From Enoplolaimus lenunculus (taxonomy: Eukaryota; Nematoda; Enoplea; Enoplida; Thoracostomopsidae): DNA of 64,000 nucleotides. Position 1 is the first letter of the stretch. Every line of letters begins with the position of its first letter. The DNA is taken from contig JASANG010002686.1 of NCBI GenBank assembly GCA_030248215.1, positions 19,608 through 83,607 on the forward strand. The letters run 5' to 3'. Below are positions 11,001-25,700 of this stretch, piece by piece. A program made the translations under genes and the position numbers. The notes under the pieces are model-generated. The model was not told where the DNA came from. It did no database searches and worked only from the letters and a program-made list of their open reading frames with translations.

Positions 11001-14000
11001 TTGCATCTGAAATTTTCTCATGGTTGCGATATATTTTAGTTAAACAGCATTTTTTGAGACGACCTGAAGGCCATGACTTTTAAAAAACTTATATTTTCAG
11101 GAATCACATTCTACAATGTTTCTTCCTTCGATTTTGGGTCAGGTATTAATCATTAATCAGTTTTCGGCTTAGCTATTTTGAACGAAAAGTTTCTGCAGAT
11201 TCTCAGTGAAAACAATTGGACATCGAGTTTTTGCTTTAAACGAAAGCACCCACGTAATTTGTTCAGTGATCCCACCGGAAACGAAAATTTTTCAATTTTT
11301 ACTTTTGTGTACTAACAAGAGGCGTTATTTGCATACTTGTACTTAATACCAGATTTGTAAACAATTTATTGGTTTGCTTGTTGTATTAATTATAACCAGG
11401 GTCACAATTGTGTTTACAGAAAAATAAAACCTTTTTAATCCTTTATACTTCAATATCCGTTTTTCGTTTCCGTTTCCGCTATTTTGGTCACTATCCGGTC
11501 CCGTTATTTTTACTATCCGTTTAAACCCTGTTTGAAACGTATTTGTACAATACATGTGCAATACAATAAGAGCGGCATTATTATGCTGTAGTTTACAGGA
11601 AAAACGATAAATTTATTTTTACCAGTGTACAAAAAGGCCTATTTTATAGATTTGGATGCAAAGCAGGATACAACCGGAAGTCTTGTTCCGGTTCCGGCTC
11701 CGGTAGAATTTCCGCAAGAAGTTCCGGCAATTTCGATAAAGGCAAAATTGCCGAGATTTCGTTAAAAATTAGTGTAAAACAAAAAAGGTTTAACGACGCC
11801 TAACAGATATCTTTGCAAATATTAACGAATTAAACATCATTTTAACTTTCTAAGAGTTCGCCCCTCACCGCCAGCTTCACCTTCGGCTCCGGCAAACTTT
11901 GTTGACCTCCGGCTCCGGCAAACTTTGTTGAACTCCGGCTCCGGCAAACTTTGTTGGCCTCCGGCTCCGGTTGCGGTATTTTTCACCTCCGGCTGCATCC
12001 TGGTGCAAATCCAAATCACGACAAGAGGCTGTCATATATTGCAAGTTTTGGTAATTTTCACTTTTTCAGCATCAGTCGACAGAATTCAGTTGTGATACTG
12101 AATTAAAACTGCGTTCATTTAACATGTGCACCCAGCAGCAATAGTGAAATTGTGGCCTGATTTTTTGGTTTACATTCCAGTAAAAGTTATTCTATAAATT
12201 TCCTCTTTGTGACATGTTTACTTATATATTCTAATTAGCATTATGCAGTTGTTCCATTGAAATGGCGATCAAATTTATCTCTTATTTTGAACAATTTTAC
12301 ACAGTTTTTTTTAAAAATAATTAAATCGTACTTGTACATAACGAAAACGGACACAAATATTTAGCCGATATCGAATCGGATATCCTTTTCTACCCTGCTA
12401 ATTTGTATTTTCGTTCAAGATTGCAGAGGTACGCCGTATGCACAGGCATACACTATACTAATATACAGCCAATACAAAAGGGTAATCACAAGGTTGTAGC
12501 CGCCCTACGATGCGCAATGTTTTGTGTAAAGCTGATTCTTAGAGGCAGAAATGAAAAAAACAAAACAATAAAATTCATACCCAAGTTATACAGAAATATA
12601 AAGACTCGCCTCCCCCCTCTCGAAAAAACGTGGAACCGCCAGTGATCACGTTGCCTAACTGACTCATACACGAACAGGTGTAACCCGTCTCTCTGACCCT
12701 TTCAGTAGCTGCTTGTTCAACTTATATTATTGTACCCGGAACTAATGGCAGCAGAATCTCTGTTCACTCCAGGTCGCAATCTACGATTCCCGTTGAGTTT
12801 AACGCAACTTCGTGATGCACTGCTTGGAGGCCCGGTGTCATTACTGAGCGCAGAGCTGAAACGAATTGTTCAAATTTCAATTGGTATATTTTCACAATAA
12901 TGATAAATTAAATATTACTCCTTAATTTGTGGAATAACCTCAACAACTGAAAATTTGTTTAGTTTCGTGTGAAGATCAAAAAATGTTTTTGCATATTTTT
13001 CACGAAATGTTGAAAGTTTAAAATTTGAATTTGAAATTGAAAATATTTTAGTGCGCTTGAATCAATTGGAATCGGGTGACGCTCCTGTACTTCGCCTCTC
13101 ACATTATCACCGTCCGTGAAAACACGAAATGTGCCACGGTATATTTACCTGCCAGCACTTCTAAACAACTGAAAACTAAAAGCTGTTACGGGCAATTTAT
13201 TACGAATTTCGTATACTTAGACAAAGTTTGACCAGAAACTTTGTTTTCCAAGAAACCATGTTCATTCAGAATAAAGGCAATATTGGGATGTATTATGCGG
13301 GGTTGACGTTATAGCCGGGACGCTTGGGACACGTTTTGTCCCTATTAGACTATTGGGTAACATTTTGTCTGCTTGTAGGCCCCATATCGTGTTTAAAGAG
13401 GAGTGGTTTGTATGCTAATGTCATATGACATTCGAGTTTTTTGTCTGTTGACCAGATATAAGAGCTCGAATTTTAACGTCGACGTCGAATCAACATGGGA
13501 CAAACCATGTCCCACCTGCTCCGGTTATATTAACGTGAAACCCGAATTAGGTATTCAATTTGATTAGTTATTTAGTTTTAAAATCATAATTTGTTTGTTT
13601 CCTGTTGGAAATTTTTTAAATCTGTACCTGTGGCTGCTGCCGGGACCACTTGATCCTGTATTTGAAGAAATTGCTCGCTGTGGCACGTGACATTTGGCCG
13701 GGCTATGATACGGCGACGAAAACGGCGTATTCATTGCAGAATTGTGCGCTTTGAGGCAATAATAGTTGTCCAAACCAGCTGGAGTACCAGATTCAACGTT
13801 GTGTTGTTGTCGACCGTTGATCGAAATATTTGACTCTAAACCTAAAATAATTAATATCATCATTCTATAAAGTAGTATTGTAATTGCTGAGCTTGCAATT
13901 AATTTTGACACATAATTACTTAGCTAATTTATTAATATACTGACGATAACAACCCACTTTATCAGGGGGGTTTTACAGCGTGTTTGCACATGGGACAGGC

Positions 14001-17000
14001 TGTACCACTCGTGTATTTTTAATTTTCTAATTCATAATCTCACCAACGGATTGAGTAGATCATTTTCTTCTAAGCCTAAACTTGTAACTGTGAACGAAAA
14101 ATATTTTATGATTTTAAAGCAGTATATATTTTATTTATTGATATTAAAGTTCGATCAATCTGCGTGGGACGGCCAGTCTCGTGCGGCAACCAAATCCGCT
14201 ACACTTTATAGACTTTGGCGGCCAAATGCCATTTCTGATCTAAATAAACTTACCTGATTCGTACCCGCTTGAACTTCGACATCCCCCTGTGATCTGTTGC
14301 CGGCTTTCGGTATTCGTTGAATTCAGCCCAACGGTTGTCATGGCTACACATGATTGATCTTGAGTTTGTCGATCGGAACTTGGTCGCGTTACTGCCTGAA
14401 ACGATTCAGTTGCATTTTTCGACGATTTTTCCAATTTTGTTAATTTTTGCAGCAGCACAGGTGTTTTGAGTTGAGTCATGAAATTTGGCACATTCGTTTG
14501 GGTTGATGCCAGTTTAGTTTTGCTCGCTGTCTTAGATGTTTCTTGAAATTTCGTTTTCAACGAAGCTTCAGCAGGTACATCACGGTTTCCAACGCCTGCA
14601 TCTGCAAGCGCTGGCCCTCCATTGGACTCCGTGGGCGGTTTAAAACCTTGTCTCTTGGTTCCGGCAGTGTTAAACGACGGACTGTTTGGTTCTGATCCTG
14701 TTACTTTGTTCTGGTCCTGCTCCATTTCTTCGATGTTTTGGCTATTTTTTGACTCACTTCCGTCTTTTCTTTTCTTTGATAAGCTTCTCTTTTTCACCGG
14801 ATGTAGCTTACATCGTTTATCTTTGTTCGGTAAACTCAAGCTACACGTCTTTGAGCTAAGATTTTCAAACTTTATGCTCGCAGGTATTGATATATCAGCT
14901 ACGAAGCCTAGATGATTTTGATTGGATAACGTTGAATTACAACCAGCTTCACCTTGCGGAGACGGCAATTTTATTGGTCCAAATCCACGAAGTACAACAG
15001 GTTGGCCGTCTGCGATTGGCTGGGACTTGATGCATTGTGTAGAAGCATCTTGATTCGCTGTTGTAGCTGAGTCGTTTGTTGTTTTATTTTGATTGGTTAC
15101 TTTTGTGTTTTCTGATTCTGATTGATGTATCTGGGTTCTAGGGGTAAGTTCACTTCTAGGGGGCTGTATAGCTTGAGATTGTCCCGGTTTGGTTAATGGC
15201 TGTGTTGAAGCGTGTTTATTACTTTTTAAACCTTGCCATTTGTCAAAAATTCCTGATTTAAAAATTAATGGAATAAGAGTTTGTGAAAGTTTCGATACCT
15301 CACTTTCGTTCTTAGGCGCCGCGGTTACCGAAATTTTGCCGCAAGATTTCTCGTGTTTTTGACAAATTTTCTCGCAATTTTGACCAGAAAAGCCTTTAGT
15401 GTTACAATTATCATGACTTTGAAGGGTTTGCGGGATGTCACTAGCAAGAAATGAGTTAGAGTTCGCGTTTTTACCTGAAAATCTACTTGACAAAAATATA
15501 TCTGTCTCTGAATCACAACAATATCCACTACGAGGCAGGGTTAGTGTACTGGCGTACAAAAGCCGATACTCATCGCTTATTTGCTGCCGCAGGTGAGACG
15601 TATTCAAGTCAGCCAATAACGAACAAGTAGAATACGCACTAGAACTGTAAGAGGCGTTCTGATTCGCCGCCAACTCCGCCGCGTTTTGCTGTCTGGCGTT
15701 ATCATTGCAAGAATGCAATTCCAGTGTAAGTTTCGATGAACAAAACTGTTTTTCATTCGCTAATGAATCGATTTTATTGCAGTGTGCGTTGACAGACGGC
15801 AGTTGCCTGTTGGACAAAACCGTAAATTGATTCCCATTAATATCAGGCGTCGAATTGTGTTCTGTCCTGTCTTGACTACTTCTGCTTCCAAGTATAATGT
15901 CGGACAACTTTCGATGAACTGATTTTGGAGCAGAAAGTTCGTCGGAAAAGCTGTCTAAATTGATTGGTATGCTACTCAACGAAGATTGAACATTTCTCGA
16001 ACAACTCGGATGATCCACTTGCCTCTCTAAAGACGCTGAGTCTGTACAACCAGACAGGGCACGCAAGGGTGTAGACTCTATCTGACTAATTTGTTCTAAC
16101 GGGTGCATTAAGGTAGGCATTTCAGTAGGAGTACAATTTTCTCGAACTTCTACCTCGTCTGATTCTGACAATACTATAAAAACTCCATTTTCGACGCTGA
16201 ATCGTTGTTTTTCGACAGATAATGCTCGTAATGGATGGTGGGACAAACTGTCCGTTGATGTATTTTTTGTCTGACCGTAAACCGGAATGCGTGTCCCTTC
16301 AGGATTATTCCATACCCAATGAGTTGACGAATTGCACGAGTCTGACGTTGTCGCGGTAGTGGTAGAGCTATATTCGTGCATGGCATGCCTGTGCCCTGGA
16401 CTTATGGTTTCGGCAGCCTGATGAAAGTGAGATGTCGCTGGGGGCCCTACCCAGGTTGTAGTCTGAGGGTAGAGCGTTAAATATTCAGGGTGTAATAGAA
16501 AATCAGGCACCGGTGCGGAATTTCCGCCGTGGTCGTGGCAATATTTTGAGCAACTTTGAGGTTCATAGTTGAGACAAGGGCCCGGATATTGCTGCGGGGT
16601 TCCGGATGGCGCATTGGTGTCGCTTTCTTCGGCGATATTTTCGAGTTGAGGTTCGTATAGGCAACAATCGCAACATGTACCACAGTCAGAAGTCGATGGA
16701 ATACTCCACGGTATTCCGCTAGTCATGATTGCGTTCAAACATTCTTGTTCAGCGAGCTTAAAACAAAAAGCAACAATTTATATAATTTAAAGCTTAGAAT
16801 GGTTCTTCAGCAATAGTTAAATAAGAAAAGCTAGCAGGATTTTACCGAGTGTAACGTTGATTTCAATATTTTCATGCGATTTATTTATAGTCTCTTTTAC
16901 TTTTTTTACTTGTTTAATACAGATTTAAATTTGATTTTAGCAAATGACAGACCGGTGTAACAAGCCGATTTATCCCCGTCAAATCTTGCCGACCTCTGAT

Positions 17001-19710
17001 TCCGAGACTTTATGCAAATCTGATGTTATGGATAAAAGTGTACTAAATTAATAGCAACCTGAAATACGTTCTCAGCAACTGGAACTTTATGCAAGCGATA
17101 GTAACCTGTAAATTTTGACTTAACTTTACCGTCGTAATTTCTGAGGGGACAATGGCCGTGCGCTTGGTAAGGATGCCGGGTTCAATGGTGCTGACTTTGT
17201 TAATATGACTTAAACGCAAGTTGCCTGTCTCAAGCCGAGATAAAGAAGAAGAGACAGCGAAAAGTATGCACCACAAGAGGAAAAGATGGGCTTAACCAGT
17301 CGTAGTGGACTACATTTATTGAGCGAAGCTCGAACACACGTAAGCAATTAAGGTAATATGCAAATTAGTTATTAGCTAACTATTCATTTATCGGTTTTGG
17401 AGGTTTGTAAGCAATTTCCTCACAGCTTCTTCGCATCCAAAGAGCCTTCAGCCACCCTAATAATTTTTGGAATAATTTAAAAACTCCTAGTTTTGTCTTG
17501 TCAATTAAGCTAATATGCAAATTAGCTATTAGCTAACTGTTTAATTATCGGTTTTGGATGTTTGTAAACTATTTATTCAAATTCTTCGCACCTAAAACTC
17601 TTCAGTGCTGAAATTATATTGGTTTTATCCTTAATAATTAGTGAAATATTGTAAAAAGTCCTAATTTAGGCTTATAAATTATGCTAATATGCAAATTATC
17701 TATTACCTAACTGCTCATAATGCTAAAGTTAGATTGCTTCTAACTGTAATAATTAGTGAAATATTGAGGAAAGTCCTAATTTAGGCTTAATTAATTATGC
17801 AAATTAGCTTGTAGCTAATAAACGGCTTACAATTTTAAACCCCCAATGCGAGATTAACATTCCGGGATAGTTGGCTTTCAAACAAAAAAAGTTTATCAAA
17901 ATCGGTTCAGCCGTTCCTGAGATTCTTTTCGGACAGACAGACGGACAGACGGACAGACAGACGGACGGACATCCACCTTTGGACCCCCAAGTACAAAACA
18001 TAAAACGCTTCGCGAAACTCCGAGCTTCTCTCGGAGTTTCGCTTCGCTCAAAAAAGAAAGATCCGCCTTGGCATTAATAAGTGAAAAGATCGGCCTAAAA
18101 TCGACCTAAGCGAATGTTTGGGGTTGCAAAACTCGGCCAGGTAAAGCTTTCCTTGAACAATTTGCAACGCAAAAGAGCTGCTGAGAAGAAAATTAGTCTG
18201 TTTTACGCTAGAAAATTCGATGAATGGCAAAAAAATCTAAATATTCAGTCTGCCGTAAAAATTTTAAGTTTACTTTTGAGAAAAAATTTGCTAAACAGAA
18301 TGAAATTTGTTTCTTTCAATTTCTGTTTGATTTTCGCCCCATATGGGGGCGGCCTGTACCATGCAGCAGCCAATTCCTCATCGACGGAACCCATCAGTGG
18401 GGCTCCATTGGGCCCCACACTTCACTTCCGTCTTCGCAAAAGTATGATATTATGGTGTTGTGCTACCGATGACTAGAACTAGAGAGGTTGGCTAAAAACG
18501 CAACGCGTGCTGGGCACATTGTTTAATTACGCGAAACGTATGCAGTCAGACACTTGTTCAAGAGTGTAATCAAGTTGTGCTATAAACAACATGATACGCT
18601 AACGTTAAACCTCTGATAAACTCACCTCATTATCGATATCAGAAGCGTCAGTCTGTAGACCAATGTCGTGTCCACTGCGTTTCTTATTATCACCGTCATT
18701 TGAAACAGTTTCAACAAATTTTGTGTTCATTTGGCAAGATTCCTTTCTGTGGTCAATCCAAGTTTGACCTTCAAAATAGTTGTCATTTTTCAACTGGAAA
18801 TCCTGATCTTTTTCCTGCTCGATATAACCCGATACATCTTCACCGGAACTCATGCTTATATCGTCGGATCTTGTGCAATCCAGTGTGTCTCGCCGTGGAC
18901 AGATTGTTTGTTTGTGATCCATCGAGTCGTTGTCGTTTTCTGCTATTTTGTACATCTTTCCTCCACGATTTACTGATTTGACATGTGTGTTTTTGAGTTG
19001 TGCATTGACAGTTCCGCCGTATTCCATCGCATATACTTCCATGTCGACGTTATTGTTCTCAGAGTTGCGGTTCCGGTGTTCCGGTAGGTTAAGCAGTCGT
19101 TTCGTTTCCTTGGGATGAACTCCTTGTTCAGTTATCCACTCTCGTACCATCGCTCTTTTTAGCGGATCCATGCACTCCTGTTGTAGCTCTGGTGAGACAA
19201 GAGGTACTCCATCTGGTTGAAAATCTTCCGCTTCTGTGATATCACATGCCAACTCCGCTCTTCCTCGTTGTAAAGATTGTTTGTCTCCAAGTCCTGTTCC
19301 TAAATCATTTAACCAGGAGCTGAATTTCTCTAGTTTATGCCCCTGCTGATCTGCTACTCCTGTTTCTAGCAAATTATTTTGCCAAGAGGTCATTGGTGTT
19401 TTTTCCACAAGGCTGTGTCCTTTATAAAATCTTTCGAACGACTCCTGATACTTGTATTTGCAGTCAGGGTCGGTACAAGTTGCACATGGGATGCCGTCTA
19501 AGTTTAGGGCCATTCCTTTTCCGAACGAAAATATTTCTCCACTGTGGTGTTTTGATTTCCGAAGCCGACGACAAGAACTTAGTGATGCGTTAATGGTTGT
19601 GGTGTCGATCGCAGGGGGTAACTTGCTAGATTTGAATGTAGTGGAGCTTGCTTTAGGTGTTGTTGTTGTCGACCGCGTTGTTGTTGTTGTTGTTGTCGTC
19701 GTCGTCGGCG

Positions 19711-19778
<68 letters not shown>

Positions 19779-22700
19779 GCTGTTGTGGTTTTTGTTGTTG
19801 TGGTTATTGTTGGTTGTGGTGGAGGTGTTGTTATCGTTGTTGTTGCTCTTGTCGTTGCTGCTGTTGATGTTGCCATTGCTCGTTCCTTTTCGCTTATGTT
19901 TGATATAGGGGGTGATATTTGTACAGTTGTTGCTGTTGGTGTTGTTGTTGTTGTTGTATTGCATTCTTCAGCTGTTATTATTGCTGTTGTTAATTCCGCA
20001 GTTCCCACTTTGTTCGCTTCCCGTCTTGTTACCATATCCTCTGTTGCGTTTACTTCTTGGCAATCAGAACGTCGTACGAATTCTGCAGGAACTACGGTCC
20101 CTTGTTGAATGAGTCTCAGTTGATTATCTGCCGGAGAAAACAGGGACGGTTCTGGCAAAGTGGGTGTTTCACACTCCAGCGTTTCGTTTGGGATTAAGTC
20201 CGGTTCGTTTTGTGTTTGTAGCGTCTTTAGGTTAGGCAATTCATGAGCCATTGTAGGTGAGTTGAGGTGTAAATGACGGATGTAAGGGCTTAACGATAAC
20301 TTTGCCGGCGGGCCTTCGTTGTCGGTAAGCTCTCGATCACTAAAATAAACATAATTGGAATAAAAAGTGTTCAGAACCGTTTTAAAGCTTGTTTGATAAA
20401 TATTAACTCGTTTACATGCTGCAAATTTTGCAACGCTGAAGCTTTTATCACAGAATGTTAAAAGGCGATCACTATATACATATACACTGATCTCTGATTT
20501 GGATATCTGCGTTTTTCTTGTTACACACTATGCACTGAAATGCTGGAACGCTGCCCAAAATACGTATGTGTGACATTCGAGCTTTAACATATAGATTTGG
20601 GACAAACATGAATACAACTTGAAAATTGCAACACAGGGTAGCATGAATTGAGAATATATCTTGTTTTATTAATATTCTATCTTATCAATATTTATAGTAG
20701 CATACTCAAATCTTAAAAGTGTATATCGAAAGTATTATCTTTAACAATAGAAAACGGCCGACAGAATTTTAAGATATGTGGTCCATATATCTTGAGCTGG
20801 ATTGAAAAATAACTAAACAGTCCGGAACCGAATGAATAGCAGTGGGCCACCCCTTCTGGACAGTCGAAATTTATATCAGTCACTCGTTTCTCTTATTCGG
20901 GTCACTACAGTACGCAATCGGTTTCTTATTTCAAATAAACTAACTATTCCATCTAGGAAAGGGACACATAGAAAAACAGTTGGTTTGTAGAAATTAAATA
21001 AATTTATCCGGCACTACGAAGCCATCAATTCCTTCCTCCGCGGGCTCCAAATACCTGATAGGTGTTCCAGTAGTGCCCAAATATATCACAGTGTCACAAG
21101 ACTGTTCGGAACTTGAATTCGTACAATCAGACGCTGTTCTGCGGAAGCCGCTGGCACCAATATGTCTTCGGTGCGATTCTGGTCCTGTTATTCGACCGTC
21201 TGACAAGCCTCCACCGCCGTCTGAAGAACCGGTTGTACTTGAGCCGAACTGAAACTGAAATTTAAATTCCGTATTTAGAATTTCAAAATTTTTCTAAGTA
21301 GATTTTTTATTCAAATATAAAAAAAATTTAAAATATATTTTGAACAGTCTTGGTGCAGTTTAGCATTGACCATATACGGCGTTGACTACAAATTCAACCT
21401 AAAATTCAGTTTTGAAAAATAAACCTTGATATATAGTTGAAGAATCGATACCAAAGATTGTGTAGGCATAAGCACACTTTGATTTATATGAACTCAGGAG
21501 TTTGGAGATGTATTTTTGGCGAGACTAAGCTAAATTATCTATTTAAATTCACTGCTGTGACTGTTTTCACTTACAAGTTTTAAATTCGGTTCAAAAATTC
21601 AAAGTTCAACGCACTGTAAATTCAATCAACTCAGCTATCGAGTAAGTTATTTCAACTCAATCCGAATTAACTTAATTCTCACTTTGAGTTGAGTTGATTC
21701 AAGATCAATTAGTTAATTAACTCAGTATAAAGTTGAATGAACTCAGAAATTTGAATTGTAATAGTTCCAACACAGATTGAGTGATTTAAATTCATTCTGA
21801 GTTAAAATCAACTCACTAAAATTGTACAGTGCATACCTTTTGTATTTTAGCTTTTCGTCCAATTCGATACAAGCGATGCGCTGTCTGTAAACAATTAATT
21901 GTTTCTGTTTGTTGTGACCGCTCCGCAGAGACACAGGCTAGAACTACAGCAGACGTTGAAGATCGACAGCTTCGAATCGCCGCAATTGGTTTAATTGTTG
22001 CCGACTGTGGGGGACAGTTTGATGAGCATAGCGTTAGTTTGAGTAATTGAGTTAATTTGCTGTCCCTGAAATAAATGACTATGCATAGCCTGCACTATAC
22101 ACAGCCAACAGTTCAACACAAGTTGAGTAAACATTGCTTTATAAACAGCCTAAACTCTCACTAATTTTTTTGACATTTTCGACCCAAAATAAAAATCAGA
22201 GGCGGGAACGTTTTTATGTGAATCTGGAACAGATTAAGTTTAAGGTTTAGATTGATTTTTTGGTTTGCTTAGGCTAAGGAATAAAGCTCATTGTTACACA
22301 TAGGCTTAGGCTTAGGAATATGTTTATACTACTGTTCCGTCTCTGTTCTTAACGTTGGCACTAGTTGGTTTGGAGTAATTTGAGTTTTGTGTTACAAATA
22401 TTGAGTAAGGATTGTGTTATTTACGTGGTATAAAAACAATGTCATCATTCAAGTTATACGTTAACTCGCTCGGATGAACCATGATATTCTTTACTGGTTT
22501 AGTTTCTAAAAGACGGATCTAAAGTAGCGGATCCAGGGCAGAAGCTGAGGAAATTGATTTTCGACCGTAAGTCTCGCTAAAACCTTTTAGCTATGATTTG
22601 CTAATATAATGTAAAAAGTTAGCAAAATCAACCAATTATAATTCAGTTACTGTTAGTTGGATCGAATGAAAGGACATCTAAAAGCCAAACTTTTGAGAAT

Positions 22701-25700
22701 TGTATTAAATTTGCATATTCTGATGCTTTCATTTCAGCGTAAGAAAAAATATCACCTGCCGTCAAGACATCCTGAATCCGGCCAAGCAATTTAGATCGTA
22801 TTTGATTGGTTATTCGATTAAAAACCGACCGTTCCCGTCATGACATCCTGAATCCGGCCAAGGAATTTAGATCGTATTTGATTGGTTATTCGATTAAAAA
22901 CCGACCGTTAATTGGTGACAGATCCTACAAACTTGAAAACGTCAAAGACTTGTGGCGGATTCAGATACTTCTGACTGGGAGCACACAATTTATATTGAGA
23001 AAAAGCTCGCGAGCGAAACGAACGAGAAGCCAAACGCCGTTTTTGTTGCACAAAAGTGAAAATTTCTAAGGTAGGAAGGGACCTTAGCATTTTACCATAA
23101 AAAGATTCTGATTGGATGACGCGGGCGCCCTCCTTTGAATCCACCCCTGCCAGTGAGTTACTTGTACGGCAAATGTTTCTGGCCTTGTAGCACAGTGAGC
23201 AAAACGTTACACAGACCAGGAGCACTTAATGAAGCACGGCCTGCTTTAGTACACCGTTCACCGGGAGCTAAATCGATAATATGTAGCCGGCTCCTGCCTC
23301 CTGTTACTAAAACAAATATAAAACAAAAATAAAACTAATTTTATTTTAGGAATTTGACTATTCCAAATGATTTGCCCTTTATCCTATTAGCAAATTGCTT
23401 ACAACATTTGTCTCCAAGCGGCTGTGTTAATAGCTTGCTTTTCTCGGCTAAATTTAAAGTAAACTTCGCAGTGTTCCGCTTAAACCAACTCTAAATTAAA
23501 ATATAACTTTTTTACGATCATCTGGCTTTTTAAGTTGTTTTAAAACACAAATATTTGTTGAAAACTGGTAAAATTCAAGCTTAAAGTAAATTTAATCATA
23601 AAATTTAAATAAAATTTAACAGTAAGGGCCGAAAACATCAAATAAAATAATATGATAAAATATATGTATACAGTATATATGTAGGTATATATTATAAAAT
23701 TATTTTTTTCATTGTGACAATTTACTACACAACCTGAGATCGAATTTTAAGTCTGATTTGAACTCCTGACTCTTGAAACAAAATTTAACACTCAATCTTA
23801 ACTAGACCCACACGACATCTCATGGAGATCTTGAACTGTTCATATATAGTAATTGTTACACTGGCTATTGAAGATTATTTCGAGTAAACACAACATAAAA
23901 TGGTGAGTCAAATTGACTCTGTCCGAAATAAGCTCTGCGAGACTGCACAAACAAGAGTCAAATTCAACTCCGCCACCGTCAAATGTGCGACTAAGTGAGT
24001 TCGACAGAACCTATTTCGGAGAGAGTCAACTTGACTCATCATTTTTTGCAGTGCAGTTATGGCGAATTCATATAGTGTACTCTATGCATGAAAGGAATAA
24101 CCCTTGTATAGAACAGGGCTGGAACAGTGGTATAAGCATATTTCAAAGCCTAAGCGTAAGCCTAAGCATAAGAATGAGCCTATTCCTAAGCCTAAGCCTA
24201 AGCCTTAGCTAAAAAATTAGTCTAACCTTACAGACTATTTATTACAGCCCCGCCGGAAAACAATCCGGCCCTGTTGTTTACATGAGACAAAGGAATATTC
24301 AGTTAATATTTGCTCAATTATTTACCGTTCAACTTACAACTGCGGTCGACGTTTTCAATTGAGCAAGGTTGAGCCACGCCGTTACTGGAACCATCTAACG
24401 AATACTGATATAAATGCAACGTGAAGAAAAGATGACTATTACGTCGAGATTCTTCAGTGTCTAAAATAAAAAGTAATCGAGTTTCTGCTTAGAATTGACA
24501 AAAATTCAAATGTGTATAGCACCTATCACCAGTTTTACACAGATTGGAGGTGACATAATATTTTTGAAACCCAGGTTGAAAAGTTTTAAGTGTCTAAAAT
24601 ACAAAGTAATCGAGTTTCTGCTTAGAATTGACACAAATTCAAATATGTATAGCACCTATCACCAGTTTCACACCGATTTGATGTGACATAATATTTTTGA
24701 AACCCAGGTTGAAAAGTTTTAGGTGTCTAAAATACAAAGTAATCGAGTGTCTACTTAGAATTGACAAAAATTCAAATGTGTATAGCACCTATCACCAGTT
24801 TTACACAGATTGGATGTGGAATCAGTTGATAGCTTTACGAGGAAACGTCAACAGATATTCAAGTCTGTAAACGAGTCCAACATGCCAAGGGTGCTATGGA
24901 CAGGCGGGCATGGATTTCCCACTAGTTGCTACACTGTAAATTTCAGTGAGTTGATTTTAACTCAGAATCAGTTGAATTACTCAATCTGAGTTAGGACTAT
25001 CAGAACTCAGAATTTTGAGCTGATTCAGTTCATTCTGAGTTATTTAATCAACTCACACAGAGTCAACTCAACTCAGAAGGAGAATCAACTCAACTGAGAG
25101 TGAGTTAATGTTTACTGATATTAATTCCGAAGCAACCAACTCGCTAGCTGAATTGATTAATCAACTCAATGGAATTTACTGTGCAGGGAGATTGAAACTA
25201 TTCTTAGAAAACTGAGTTTGTTGGCTGCAGATTTGCTGATGTTAAATCAAACATATTCGAGGTTGACCGCATTTGTAACAAAAAATGAAATTCACATCTC
25301 CACTTTGAAATACTGTGCTTTAGAGGTCCAAATTTCAGAATAAGACATTTTATGACACAAACAATGTAAAATTTGACTATTTTATTGTATTTAACAAATT
25401 TTACAGCATCACATATACAGGCTGCACTGTGCCAAATGTTGAATAACATTTTGAAAAACAGAAATATACCAAAACCAGATTGAAATCTAAAATGTTTGTT
25501 TGAAAACGGTTACAGTTGCAGGAAACTTTTCCACAAAAGACTCACACAACCTCGAATTTGTGTATTTTATATTAACCTTTGTTGGTTGGTATCGTGTCAC
25601 GCAAGATTTTGCTTAGTGATAAAATATTGAATTTTTGGCCAAAACAAAACATACATCAAAAGCATTGCGTTTCAGACGAACGAAAGGCGGCCGAGGGCGG

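Noticed and set aside
12742-12900. Plus-strand reading MAAESLFTPGRNLRFPLSLT as a possible exon
   Set aside because: The minus strand gives an exon whose phases fit both KIF26 neighbours and completes an SSGYES motif; the plus reading has no partner exon.
14622-14915. Plus-strand 97-residue ORF
   Set aside because: Antisense of KIF26 exon 12.
19452-20112. Plus-strand ORFs rich in Val or Leu (up to 218 residues)
   Set aside because: Shadow of KIF26 exon 11; the Val/Leu runs are the (GTT)n complement of the Thr tract.
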